Positions 25,160 to 33,924 of a DNA stretch of 64,000 nt are shown piece by piece. Numbering within the stretch: the first letter of the stretch is position 1; each line of letters starts with the position of its first letter. The stretch is from assembly GCA_026003215.1 (NCBI GenBank), contig BPGV01000001.1, positions 1,579,729 through 1,643,728 on the forward strand. Reading direction: 5' to 3'. Origin of the DNA: Bacteroidia bacterium. Lineage in GTDB: Bacteria > Bacteroidota > Bacteroidia > SpSt-205. The position numbers were made by a program, and so were the translations under genes. The notes under the pieces are model-generated. The model was not told the origin of the DNA. It searched no databases and was given only the letters and a program-made list of their open reading frames with translations.

Positions 25160-26669
25160 GTGCCGTTAGATCTACCAGCAAGCACTAACAATCAAAAATC
25201 CGAGCACGTATCTTTATCCCTCCGCCCCACCGGCAACTTCTGGATAGATACGGGGCTGGTGGTGCTCGTGCGGCAGTTTGGGGAGGGAGATTATCCCCTC
25301 CGGCAGGTGCTTGGTTGGCTTCTTTCTCAGCTCGTGCAATTAACTGGTAAAAAAGGTACATACTACGACGAAGCCACCGGAGCGTTTCGGGAGTATGACA
25401 AATCCAATTGGGTCTACCCGACAAACTTATTTATCAAAGTCTCGGCGCCGCACAGCGTCAAAAATCAAAATCCACGGCAAAGACCACTTCACCGAGCCGC
25501 CGAAGTTCACGCTGGATATCCAGCTAAGCAAGAAACCCGCACTGTGTGACCTCTGCGGGGATGTGGCGCCGCTTACCGACGCCAAGATGTGGATGTACCC
25601 CTTCGTGGTGGACCCGCAGAAGTTCGGCACGTTTTACCCGGGTACGAAGCGCGGCCTGCGGGTGTGTGGGCGCTGTGCGTTGGCGGGGCTGGCCGCCTAC
25701 CTGGGCTGGCTCTGGAAAGCCCAAGGGCGTGATGCCCTGCATTTCTTTATCTTCCACGCAGAGCTTCAGGAGCTGGAGCGTCTGCATCGCGAGATTTTAG
25801 AGCCGCTGCGCCTCAAGGATGAGCAAGGCGGCACGGCGCCAGTAGATTTTGCCGGACCGTATATCCACGAGACCACGCTCGGGCTGCTCTTGCGGCTCTT
25901 CCGCCATGTGGGGGCATCGGACCAGCTTTCCGATGAGGCACGCCAGCTCCTGGCGACGCTTTTGGGGGCCACAGAGGCATCGCCTGCCCCCATCACCCTC
26001 TACGCCATCACAGGCACACCCGGCCAAGCCTTTAGTATGAAAGCCCTCCAAGAGTTTTCTGAATTTCAGCGGCTGTATCATCTGTATGGGGCTTGGTTGG
26101 CCATCTTAAAGGAAACAACCCAAGCAGCGAACCCGCACCAGCACCTGGTGGAAATATTGAAGCAGTTCTGGCAGAAGCAGGGCCAAGACTCAGAGAGCAT
26201 CTGGCGAGACAAGATTGCTTGGGCTATCTTGGAGTTTGGCGATCCCTTGCCCTATGTGGAAGCGTTTCTGTACGAGGTGCGGGCTAAGGAAGAGAAGAAG
26301 AATCGGCGCCCCCTGCTATGGGGTACAATCCCTATCTTAGACCACTACATAAAAGAGATACTCGCTATGAATGAGCAGTTTCAAAAAATCTTAGCAGGCT
26401 TTGGGCATGCGCTTGGGGCAGCAGCCCATGAACACAACGAGATGGGCCTCCTGTATGCCCTGCGCAACGCCAAGAATCCGGAGGACTTCTACCGCATGCT
26501 TAATGATGCACAGTTCCGGCTGCAGACCACCATCCCCGAGGCGCTCCTAAAGATTGAGCCGGGCGAGCGCATCGCCGGTACCCCCTGGGTGCGGGTAAAG
26601 ACGCTCCTTTCTATTTATGCGATGAACGCTTACCTGTACAAGGAAAAACCCACGAAACAAGAAAGTTGA
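25160..26669 (+). CDS. cas8b: Type I-B Cas8 (Cas8b1/Cst1-like), apparent +1 frameshift
   Basis: Two frames make one protein. Frame A (25160-25549) gives MPLDLPASTNNQKSEHVSLS ... GNFWIDTGLVVLVRQFG; frame B (used to 26669) continues with KIKIHGKDHFTEPPKFTLDI. Removing one A from the A5 run at 25460-25464 joins them into about 502 residues, normal for Cas8b. The zinc-finger pairs ALCDLCGDV and RVCGRCALAG are the CXXC-CXXC signature of the Cst1 branch. Cas8 is the large Cascade subunit that recognises the PAM and recruits Cas3. As written the gene would not make a full protein. GTG start is supported by the -7 element. Frame B stops at 26669, 2 bases before cas7. Confidence 0.8.
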
Positions 26670-26671
26670 TT

Positions 26672-27595
26672 ATGAGCAAAGCTATTGTCCTTGGCTATCT
26701 GGCCAAGATTTCCGCGGGTAATGTAAATGCCTCCCACACGGAGGGCAACGTCATGGTGACAAAGAAAGTCACGCTTCCGGATGGCAGCATGATCCCGTAC
26801 ATCTCGGGGCAGGCGCTGCGTCGGATGCTGCGCGACCGCCTGGAAGAGCTGGGCTATCCGCTCTCAGAACCCTTTGCCCAGGTGAGCGGACAGGAAGTCA
26901 CCCCACCCGTGCGCCCGTGGGAGTTCGTGGATGAGGACCTCTTTGGGTATCTGGACCCGTCGGGCGGACGACGGCGCACCTCGCCCGTGCGCGTCTCGGC
27001 GGCTGTAGGCCTCTTTCCCTTCCAAGGCGACCGGGACCTCGGCACCCGCTCCTTCGAACGCTTCGGCCAAGCCATGGCCGCCGGCGGTAACATGTTCGAA
27101 ACTGAGCTCTACGCCAACCTCTTCAAGGGTACCCTGCTCGTAGAGCTGGACCGCGTGGGCCTCTTCAAGCCGTTAGAGACTGGCGAGTCAAGCGAACGCG
27201 TACTCCCTGCCGAGGAACGCCGCAAACGCCTACAAACGCTCCTGGAAGCCCTCAATATCCTCTGGGGTGGGGGACGCACGGCACGAATGCTGGTAGACCT
27301 TTCGCCCAAGTTCATCGCCTACGCTCGGCTGCAGGTCAAACACCCCGTCTTTTTAGAGGCCTTCTCGGCCCACTACGAGAACGGTAAATATGTCCTTGCC
27401 CTACAGCCCCTGGTGAATGCCCTGGAAAAGTTTAAGGCCTACCGGGTGCAGGTCGTTTTCGGGCTGGAGCCGGGCACCTTTGGGAATGAAGAGGAGATCC
27501 GCTCGGTGCTTGGCGGCTATGGGGCGGTGCTGACCGTGCATGAGGCTATCGCGCAGGCCAAGCAAGATGTGGGCACCCTGTGGAGCCAGTCTTGA
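26672..27595 (+). CDS. cas7: Type I-B Cas7 (Cst2/DevR family) backbone subunit
   Basis: 307 residues from ATG 26672 (MSKAIVLGYLAKISAGNVNA). The segment GNVNASHTEGNVMVTKKVTL, the YISGQALRRMLRD helix and GNMFETELYANLFKGTLLVEL fit the RAMP-fold Cas7 of the Cst2/DevR type. Several copies polymerise along the crRNA spacer in Cascade. The frame is intact, unlike its partners cas8 and cas5. It overlaps cas5 by 16 bases. Confidence 0.9.
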   Translation: MSKAIVLGYLAKISAGNVNASHTEGNVMVTKKVTLPDGSMIPYISGQALRRMLRDRLEELGYPLSEPFAQVSGQEVTPPVRPWEFVDEDLFGYLDPSGGRRRTSPVRVSAAVGLFPFQGDRDLGTRSFERFGQAMAAGGNMFETELYANLFKGTLLVELDRVGLFKPLETGESSERVLPAEERRKRLQTLLEALNILWGGGRTARMLVDLSPKFIAYARLQVKHPVFLEAFSAHYENGKYVLALQPLVNALEKFKAYRVQVVFGLEPGTFGNEEEIRSVLGGYGAVLTVHEAIAQAKQDVGTLWSQS

Positions 27596-28309
27596 TCGTG
27601 CAGGTGCGGGCCCCGGTGGCGTCCTTTCGGCGCCCGCTGGACCATAACTATCAGCGCACGCTTCCCATGCCCCCACCGACGACGCTCAAGGGCATCGCGG
27701 GGGCAGCGCTCGGCCTTTCCGACCGAGAGCTGTGGGCACCCGATAGCCCTTTGCGTGGGCTGAAGGTCTCCGTCTGGATGGAGGATGAGCCTGGGCGCGC
27801 CCGAGACCTGTGGACCGTACTCAAAATCAAAAACGCTCGCATTGAAGCCCGTTCGCCCTACTTCCGAGAGCTTCTATTTTTCACCCGCTATACGCTGCTT
27901 TACGGGGGGGATGAGGCGCTGCTGCAGAAGCTGGCACAGGCATTTTACGACCCGGTGTATCCGCTCTCGCTCGGACGCGAAGATGAGCTGCTGCTGGTGG
28001 AAGCGGTGCAGCGGGTGGAGGCGCAGCCTGGGGCGCCGCGCTTTCGGGGTACGCTGGTGCCCGGCGATGTGCGCCAGCGAGCCGACCTCCGGCCCATCCT
28101 CCAAGAAGGCGCCGTCTTTGCCCCGCCCATCGTGGAGACCCTTCCGCTGGGATTCACCATAGACGCCAAAGGCATCCGACATCCCGAAGCCCCCCATGCC
28201 CGTGAGCTTTCTGCCGCTGGGGGGAGAGGTGGAACTGCCGGGGCTTCCCGCATGGATGTGGGCAGGAAGGGCCTGGGTGTGGGTGGAGCGACCAGTACAA
28301 GCTGCCTAA
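27580..28309 (+). CDS. cas5: Type I-B Cas5, apparent +1 frameshift near the 3' end
   Basis: Starts at GTG 27580 (MEPVLIVQVRAPVASFRRPL; TTG 27592 is an alternative). VRAPVASFRRPLDHNYQRT and PMPPPTTLKGIAGAALGLS are the Cas5 N-terminal RAMP signature; Cas5 caps the crRNA 5' handle in Cascade. Around residue 200 the frame runs out into unrelated sequence ending at 28548. Removing one C from the C6 run at 28190-28195 gives PMPVSFLPLGGEVELPGLPA ... AWVWVERPVQAA and a stop at 28309, a total of about 242 residues, normal for the family. The 190 bases from there to the next gene hold no feature I recognise. Confidence 0.8.
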
Positions 28310-28489
28310 ATGCCCTGCAGCGCCAAAAACAACAACCAGCAGGGGAGACGCTCCTGCAGATCCCCGGACGGGCAGTTTTATCAGCACGGCGGCACCTAAG
28401 CCAATCATTCCCTTCCTCGCGAGGCTCTCTGCGAGGTCAAAAGTACCATAGCCAGGAGGGAGGAAATGCGGACTGTACGACAATCCTTT

Positions 28490-28497
28490 TAGTTTCG
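28490..28497 (+). promoter_or_regulatory. -7-like element of the SNF2-DUF3883 gene
   Basis: TAGTTTCG, then TGCT, then ATG at 28502. One mismatch to TAnnTTTG at the same 4-base spacing found elsewhere; same TTCG variant as bioA. Confidence 0.45.
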
Positions 28498-28501
28498 TGC
28501 T

Positions 28502-31500
28502 ATGCTACGAGAGGGTCAGCGGGTTTTCCTTCAGCCAGAGAATCGTGAGGCTGAGGTGTATCGCTTCCATGAGCGGGAAGGCCGTTATGTGGTGGGACTA
28601 ATCTGGGCCGACACGCGCCAGGCGCAGGAATACCTCTTCACTCCTGAGGAGCTTGCTGAGCGCTTGACCGTCTTGCCCACCTTGGTGGAGCGCTTCTCGC
28701 AGTCGGGAGCATGCCCCTCGCGCGACAAATGTCTTGCTTTTGTGGAGGCCTTGCGGATGCGCCTGGCCTACACCTTTGACCCCCATTATGCCGTCAGCGT
28801 CACCCAAGTGGACCTTTTGCCTCACCAGGTAGAAGCCGTTTATCGCTATATCCTCCCGCAGCCACGGGTGCGCTTTCTGCTTGCCGATGATCCTGGCCTG
28901 GGCAAAACGATTATGGCGGGGCTGGTCCTCAAAGAACTCAAAGCGCGCGGCCTCGCTGGCCGAGTGCTCATCGTTGTCCCGGCGCATTTGCTTGACCAGT
29001 GGCAGCGCGAAATGCAAGAGCGCTTTCGCGAGGACTTCACCATTCTGAACCGCGAGCTTTTCCGCAACCTGTCTGCTGCTGACTTCTTTGAGCGCAATCC
29101 GCAAGTACTTGTCTCGCTGGACTTTGCTCGTCAGGAGGAGGTGCGCAATCGCCTAAGCCAGCTCTTCTGGGACTTAGTCATTGTAGATGAAGCCCACAAG
29201 CTCTCAGCCACACGGTATGGCAATAAGATTTACAAAACTAAACGGTATCAACTGGGGGAGGCCCTCTCAAACCACTGTACGCATCTCCTATTTCTGACAG
29301 CTACGCCGCACAAGGGGAATGATGACGCGTATTTTTTGCTGCTTGACCTGCTGCATCCTCGCTTGTTTGCAAAAGTGGAGCATCTCAAGGAGGCGGTGCG
29401 AAGGGAGGGATTGCCTTTTGTGCTGCGCCGCTCCAAAGAACAGGTGACGGACCTGGCCGGCAATAAGCTCTTCCAGAAGCGGGAAGTGCGTACCCTGGCG
29501 GTGAATCTCACGGAGGCGGAGCGGCAGCTTTACGATGCGGTGACTGCTTATGTGCGCCGATGGTATGGAGCGGTATCCAAACGCACCGACCGCCGTAGCC
29601 GAAATGTGGCCTTAGCGCTAACCCTCCTTCAACGTCGGCTCTCTTCCAGTCTCTTTGCCGTGCGGGAGTCGCTGCGTCGCCGGCGGAATAAATTGCATCG
29701 TCTGCGGGAGGAATGGGAGCGTCGTCTGGAAGAGGAAGAAGCCCTTCCTGTGCTGGATGAGGACACCCTGGAGGACCTCTCCGAACAAACGGCTCGGGAG
29801 TGGGAAAGCTTCCAGGAAAGACTTGAAGGGATTACGGCGGCTACCAACCCCGAGGAACTTGCCGAGGAGATTCGGGAGCTGGAAGCGCTGATTCACCTCG
29901 CGCAGGAAGCGGAGCGAGCTGGGGAAGAAGCCAAAGTCCGCGAGCTGCGGCGAGTGGTGGAAAAGCACCTGCGTCATCACCCCGAAGAAAAACTCCTCAT
30001 CTTCACCGAGTTCAAGGACACGCTGCTGGCCCTCCAGCGCAAAATCGAACAGGAGTGGGGGTTCCCCGTCGTCCTCATTCATGGCGATATGAGCCTTAGC
30101 GAGCGTATTGAGGCAGAGCGGCGCTTCCGCCACGAGGTGCAAATCCTTATTGGGACCGATGCCGCGGGCGAAGGCCTCAACCTTCAGTTTGCTCGCTTGA
30201 TGGTCAACTTTGATTTGCCGTGGAATCCCAACCGTTTGGAGCAACGGATGGGGCGCATCCACCGCTACGGCCAGAAACGAGAGTGCTACGTATTCAACAT
30301 GCTGTACCGAGACACGCGCGAGGGGGTGGTGCTGGAGCGCCTCCTCGAGAAACTGGAGCGAATGCGCGAGCGACTGGGCGACAGCGTCTATGATGTCATC
30401 GGCGAGCTTATGGAAGGCGTGCGGTTGGAAGAGCTTATTATGGAAGCCATTCTGCGGGAGGATGCAGGGAAGGTAGAGCAGCTTATTGAGGTAGACTTGG
30501 AGGGGCGCCTTGAGGAGTATCGCCGTGCGCTGGAGGAGAGCGCCCTGGCCCAGCATCACATCAATCTCTCCGGGGTCTTGGCGGGCGACCGCGAGTCGCG
30601 TCAAAAATGCCTTGTTCCTTGGGATGTGGAGCGCTTCACTCGGCATGTGGTCCCCTTGATTGGGGGCACCTGCGAACCCGATGCGCGGAGGCCGGGCGTT
30701 TTCCGCCTCACGCTTCCCCGTTCCTTCTTGCATCAGCACCCCTTGCCCAAAGGGTCATTCCTACAAGGGGCTCGCATTGCCTTCGAACGCAGGATTGCCC
30801 AGGAGGCTGGCGCCGACTTCTTCGCGCCGGGGCATCCCGTCCTGGAAGCGCTGGTAGATGAGTGTCTGCGGGAGTCCCGTCCGGTTTTAGGCCTCTTCAC
30901 CCACCCAGACGGAGAGGAAGGGATCTTCTGGCTTTTCCGCGCAAGTGTGGAGGATGGTCAGGGCCGTTTGGCCTTAGAGCGCCTTATCGCCCTCTTTTGG
31001 AATACTGCCCAGCACACCTGGCAGGAAGTAGATCCGCGCATGGTGTGGGACCTGGAGGCCTGGCCGAGGGCGGTTCCCCCGCCGGCCCACCTGCTCCAAA
31101 AGCTGGAGGCAGGCGAGGAGGCCGCCAAACAGACTGTGATGGCCGCTTTGGAGCGGCTCCGAGAAGAAACCGCCCAACGCCGAGCGCGAGAATCCCGCAT
31201 CAAAAAAGAATGGCTGGAGCGTTCTTACAACCATCTCCTCCGGGAGTCCAACGAGAAACTCTTTGACTATGACCGCCGTGCGGAAAAGGGCGAAGACATG
31301 CGAGCGGCTATCCAGCAGGAGGAAGAGAACCTCAAGCGCTTAATGCGTGAGAAAGAAGAGCGTTTGGCGGCTTTGGCCCGCGAAGGCACACTCACGCTTC
31401 GGGAGCCGCAACTGGAAGCGGTCTTTTTGGTGTGTGCCAAACCTCTCCCGGAAGAGATACCCGATGAGCAGGCGCGCCGGCGCATCGAGCAGATAGGCAT

Positions 31501-31831
31501 GGAGCTGGCCCTGCGCTACGAGCAGGAGCAGGGACGCAAGCCGATAGATGTCTCCCGTGAGTATCTGGGCTATGATATCCGCTCGGAGGGGGGTGGCGAG
31601 GTGCGCTATATTGAGGTCAAAGCTTTCGCCACGACGGGCCCGGTGGAGCTTACGCCGCACGAATGGCAAATGGCCCAACGCCTGCAGGACGCTTATTGGC
31701 TTTATGTCGTGGAAAATGCCGCTTCTGCCGAGCCAGTTCTGCATCCGATGCAAAATCCTGCTGCTTACCTTCGTGCAGAGCCCATCACGGGCATCGTGAA
31801 GGTGATAATCAAGGATTGGCACCAGCGATAG
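28502..31831 (+). CDS. SNF2-family helicase with C-terminal DUF3883 (module A)
   Basis: 1109 residues. Helicase motifs are: Walker A DDPGLGKTIMAGLVLKEL (about 128), VPAHLLDQWQREM, DEAHK (about 228), LTATPHKGNDD, IGTDAAGEGLNLQFA and GRIHRYGQKRE. Charged coiled-coil stretches follow (RLEEEEALPVLDEDTLE; KGEDMRAAIQQEEENLKRL). The last ~110 residues (DVSREYLGYDIRSEGGGEVR, YIEVKAF) match DUF3883, a putative nuclease-fold domain common in defence proteins. Such helicases translocate on dsDNA and usually serve restriction-like systems. It lies directly upstream of the AlbA/HATPase gene (4-base gap). It reads open throughout. Confidence 0.85.
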   Translation: MLREGQRVFLQPENREAEVYRFHEREGRYVVGLIWADTRQAQEYLFTPEELAERLTVLPTLVERFSQSGACPSRDKCLAFVEALRMRLAYTFDPHYAVSVTQVDLLPHQVEAVYRYILPQPRVRFLLADDPGLGKTIMAGLVLKELKARGLAGRVLIVVPAHLLDQWQREMQERFREDFTILNRELFRNLSAADFFERNPQVLVSLDFARQEEVRNRLSQLFWDLVIVDEAHKLSATRYGNKIYKTKRYQLGEALSNHCTHLLFLTATPHKGNDDAYFLLLDLLHPRLFAKVEHLKEAVRREGLPFVLRRSKEQVTDLAGNKLFQKREVRTLAVNLTEAERQLYDAVTAYVRRWYGAVSKRTDRRSRNVALALTLLQRRLSSSLFAVRESLRRRRNKLHRLREEWERRLEEEEALPVLDEDTLEDLSEQTAREWESFQERLEGITAATNPEELAEEIRELEALIHLAQEAERAGEEAKVRELRRVVEKHLRHHPEEKLLIFTEFKDTLLALQRKIEQEWGFPVVLIHGDMSLSERIEAERRFRHEVQILIGTDAAGEGLNLQFARLMVNFDLPWNPNRLEQRMGRIHRYGQKRECYVFNMLYRDTREGVVLERLLEKLERMRERLGDSVYDVIGELMEGVRLEELIMEAILREDAGKVEQLIEVDLEGRLEEYRRALEESALAQHHINLSGVLAGDRESRQKCLVPWDVERFTRHVVPLIGGTCEPDARRPGVFRLTLPRSFLHQHPLPKGSFLQGARIAFERRIAQEAGADFFAPGHPVLEALVDECLRESRPVLGLFTHPDGEEGIFWLFRASVEDGQGRLALERLIALFWNTAQHTWQEVDPRMVWDLEAWPRAVPPPAHLLQKLEAGEEAAKQTVMAALERLREETAQRRARESRIKKEWLERSYNHLLRESNEKLFDYDRRAEKGEDMRAAIQQEEENLKRLMREKEERLAALAREGTLTLREPQLEAVFLVCAKPLPEEIPDEQARRRIEQIGMELALRYEQEQGRKPIDVSREYLGYDIRSEGGGEVRYIEVKAFATTGPVELTPHEWQMAQRLQDAYWLYVVENAASAEPVLHPMQNPAAYLRAEPITGIVKVIIKDWHQR

Positions 31832-31835
31832 CGCC

Positions 31836-33539
31836 ATGATTCCTGAATACTTGTTGCAGCTCATTGAGCGAGGCGAGACGATGGATGTAGAATTCAAGGG
31901 AGAAGCGGAACGTCCGCTTTCGGATAGCGAGCTCGTGGAAGCTGTGGTCTGCATGGCCAACCGCCCGGGCTTGGAGAACGGTTGGATCCTTATCGGCGTA
32001 GAGGACGATGGGCGCATTACCGGCGCTCGTCCTCGGCATGGTAACCACACGGACCCAGTACGCTTACAGGCGCTGATCGCCAATCGCACTCGTCCGTCTC
32101 TAACCGTGCGTGTCTCTATTGTGCCCCTGCCCCCCCAGGGCGTAGAAGTAATTGCCATTGAAGTTCCCCCTGTGCGCACGCCCGTGGGCACCGCCGGCGG
32201 TCTCTATCTCCGCAGAGCGATAGGCGGACGAGGCAAGCCCGAATGCATCCCCATGCATTTCCACGACATCCAGTCCCTCCTTTCCACTCGTCGTCTGTTA
32301 GACTATTCCGCCCTGGTCATAGAAGAGGCTCAATGGGAAGATCTAGACCCGCTGGAGTTTGACCGCCTGCGCCGTTTCATTCGGGAAAGTCGCGGCCAGG
32401 GCGATGAGACGCTCCTGTACCTTTCTGACCAGGAGTTGGCGAAAGCCTTGGGGGCAGTCGAGGCCAATCACGCAATCACCCGCATTCGTGTCTTGGGGCT
32501 TTTGCTCTTTGGGAGAGAGGAAGCGCTGCGCCGTCTGCTACCCACGCACGAAGTCGCGTTTCAAGTGTTGCAGGGCCAGAGGGTGCAAGTCAACGAGTTC
32601 TTTCGCTGGCCGCTTCTCCGGATTATGGAGGAAGTGTTGCAACGCTTTCGGGCACGCTACCGAGAAGAAGAACTGATAGAGGGATTTTTGCGCGTGGCTG
32701 TGCCAGAGTACTCCGAGCGGGCCTTTCGGGAAGCTGTGGCTAACGCCCTGCTCCACCGCGATTATACTCGCCTGGGCGCAGTGCATATCCAATGGTACGA
32801 CGACCACATCAAAATCTCCAATCCTGGCGGCTTCCCCGAAGGCGTGCATCTCGGCAATATCCTGGTCACGCCTCCGAAACCCCGTAATCCGCTCCTGGCA
32901 GACGCCTTCAAGCGGGCGGGCATCGTAGAGCGCACCGGACGCGGCATTGACATTATATTCACCGAGCAGCTGCGAAATGGACGCCCAGCCCCTTCTTACG
33001 AGCAAAGTACCGACACTGATGTGGTGCTCGTGCTTCCCGGTGGAAAGACAAATCTGGCATTTGTGCGCTTGGTGGCGGAAGAACGGCAATCAGGACGCCC
33101 GTTGGGACTGGATGAACTGCTCGTGCTCAACACCCTGTGGCAGGAACGCACCGTAAACGCAATCCGCGTCGCTGCCCTCATCCAAAAATCCGAAGCCGAG
33201 GCTCGCGCCCTCCTGGAGAAGCTGGTGGAGGCAGGCCTGCTGGAAGCGCGCGGCGAGCGCAAGGGACGCTCCTACCATCTCTCCGCCGCCATTTACCGCC
33301 GACTCGGTCGCCCAGCCGACTACATACGCCGTCGTGGCTTCGAGCCCCTCCAGCAAGAACAGATGATCCTCCAATACGTGCGGGCCTACGGTTCTATCAG
33401 TCGCAAAGAAGTGGTAGAACTGTGCCAGATAAGTTCCATGCAAGCATACAGACTTTTGAAGCGCCTGGAAAAAACAGGAAGGCTCAAACGCCTCGGTGGC
33501 ACCACGAAAGGAGTGCGATATGGGCTCCCGAGCAATTAA
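31836..33539 (+). CDS. AlbA-type DNA/RNA-binding protein with HATPase and wHTH domains (module A)
   Basis: 567 residues. Residues ~10-120 (ERGETMDVEFKGEAERPLSD ... NGWILIGVEDDGRITG) are the AlbA_2/Schlafen-AlbA domain. Residues ~295-395 (AFREAVANALLHRDY ... IKISNPGGFPEG ... GRGIDIIF) are a divergent HATPase_c_4 domain. The C-terminus (about 430-567) contains winged helices (ISRKEVVELCQISSMQAYRL). This combination is usually annotated as ATP-binding protein or transcriptional regulator and is frequent in defence islands. It is tightly linked to the SNF2 gene, so it probably acts in, or regulates, module A. The tail of the gene runs into nested inverted repeats. Confidence 0.8.
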   Translation: MIPEYLLQLIERGETMDVEFKGEAERPLSDSELVEAVVCMANRPGLENGWILIGVEDDGRITGARPRHGNHTDPVRLQALIANRTRPSLTVRVSIVPLPPQGVEVIAIEVPPVRTPVGTAGGLYLRRAIGGRGKPECIPMHFHDIQSLLSTRRLLDYSALVIEEAQWEDLDPLEFDRLRRFIRESRGQGDETLLYLSDQELAKALGAVEANHAITRIRVLGLLLFGREEALRRLLPTHEVAFQVLQGQRVQVNEFFRWPLLRIMEEVLQRFRARYREEELIEGFLRVAVPEYSERAFREAVANALLHRDYTRLGAVHIQWYDDHIKISNPGGFPEGVHLGNILVTPPKPRNPLLADAFKRAGIVERTGRGIDIIFTEQLRNGRPAPSYEQSTDTDVVLVLPGGKTNLAFVRLVAEERQSGRPLGLDELLVLNTLWQERTVNAIRVAALIQKSEAEARALLEKLVEAGLLEARGERKGRSYHLSAAIYRRLGRPADYIRRRGFEPLQQEQMILQYVRAYGSISRKEVVELCQISSMQAYRLLKRLEKTGRLKRLGGTTKGVRYGLPSN

Positions 33540-33586
33540 TTACTCTCGCGCAATTGTTTATTGCTCGCGCGCAAATAATTGCGCGC
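33530..33586. repeat. Nested inverted repeats over the 3' end of the AlbA/HATPase gene
   Basis: GAGCAAT (33530-33536) pairs with ATTGCTC (33560-33566), and GCGCGCAA (33567-33574) pairs with TTGCGCGC (33579-33586) around a 4-base loop. The sequence between also has CGCGCAATTG. It could be a terminator without a T-tract or an operator for a winged-helix protein. Confidence 0.6.
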
Positions 33587-33924
33587 ATAAGCAAAACCTC
33601 AGACAGATGGCCATGGGTCACGACACCCCTGCCACAGAATAAGCAGGCCTGCGGTGAAAGGGACTTGGGTGCCGCCGACCACACCCCCATTCCTACGGTC
33701 ATTTATGTCGCTCAAACTGCCTCTCGCTAAGCTGTACAAAAGCCCACGCAAGAAGCTTAGAGGGGAGCAGCCTACCCCAAGAAACCCCTCTCCGGGTAGA
33801 GTCCCTATACAGCTAAGGCAGAAGCCTAACCTAATGCCACGAAGGAGGACTAAGCCTCTTTGCTGGCCCCTGGGCTTGGCCTCTTGCCTTTAGGAATTTT
33901 GCGTAGGTTGGGGGGCAGAAGCCT
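33587..33924. other. Non-coding gap between AlbA/HATPase and DUF1156 genes
   Basis: About 340 bases with no credible gene on either strand. A GAATTTTG sequence near 33893 might serve as a promoter for the DUF1156 gene, but spacing to the start is long. Confidence 0.5.

Noticed and set aside
28310-28501. Extension of the cas5 frame to 28548
   Set aside because: Residues after the C6 run do not resemble Cas5; the alternative frame gives a family-like end and stop at 28309.
33587-33924. Arg/Pro-rich frames between module A genes
   Set aside because: Codon pattern is not gene-like and none has a promoter or a family match that I recognise.
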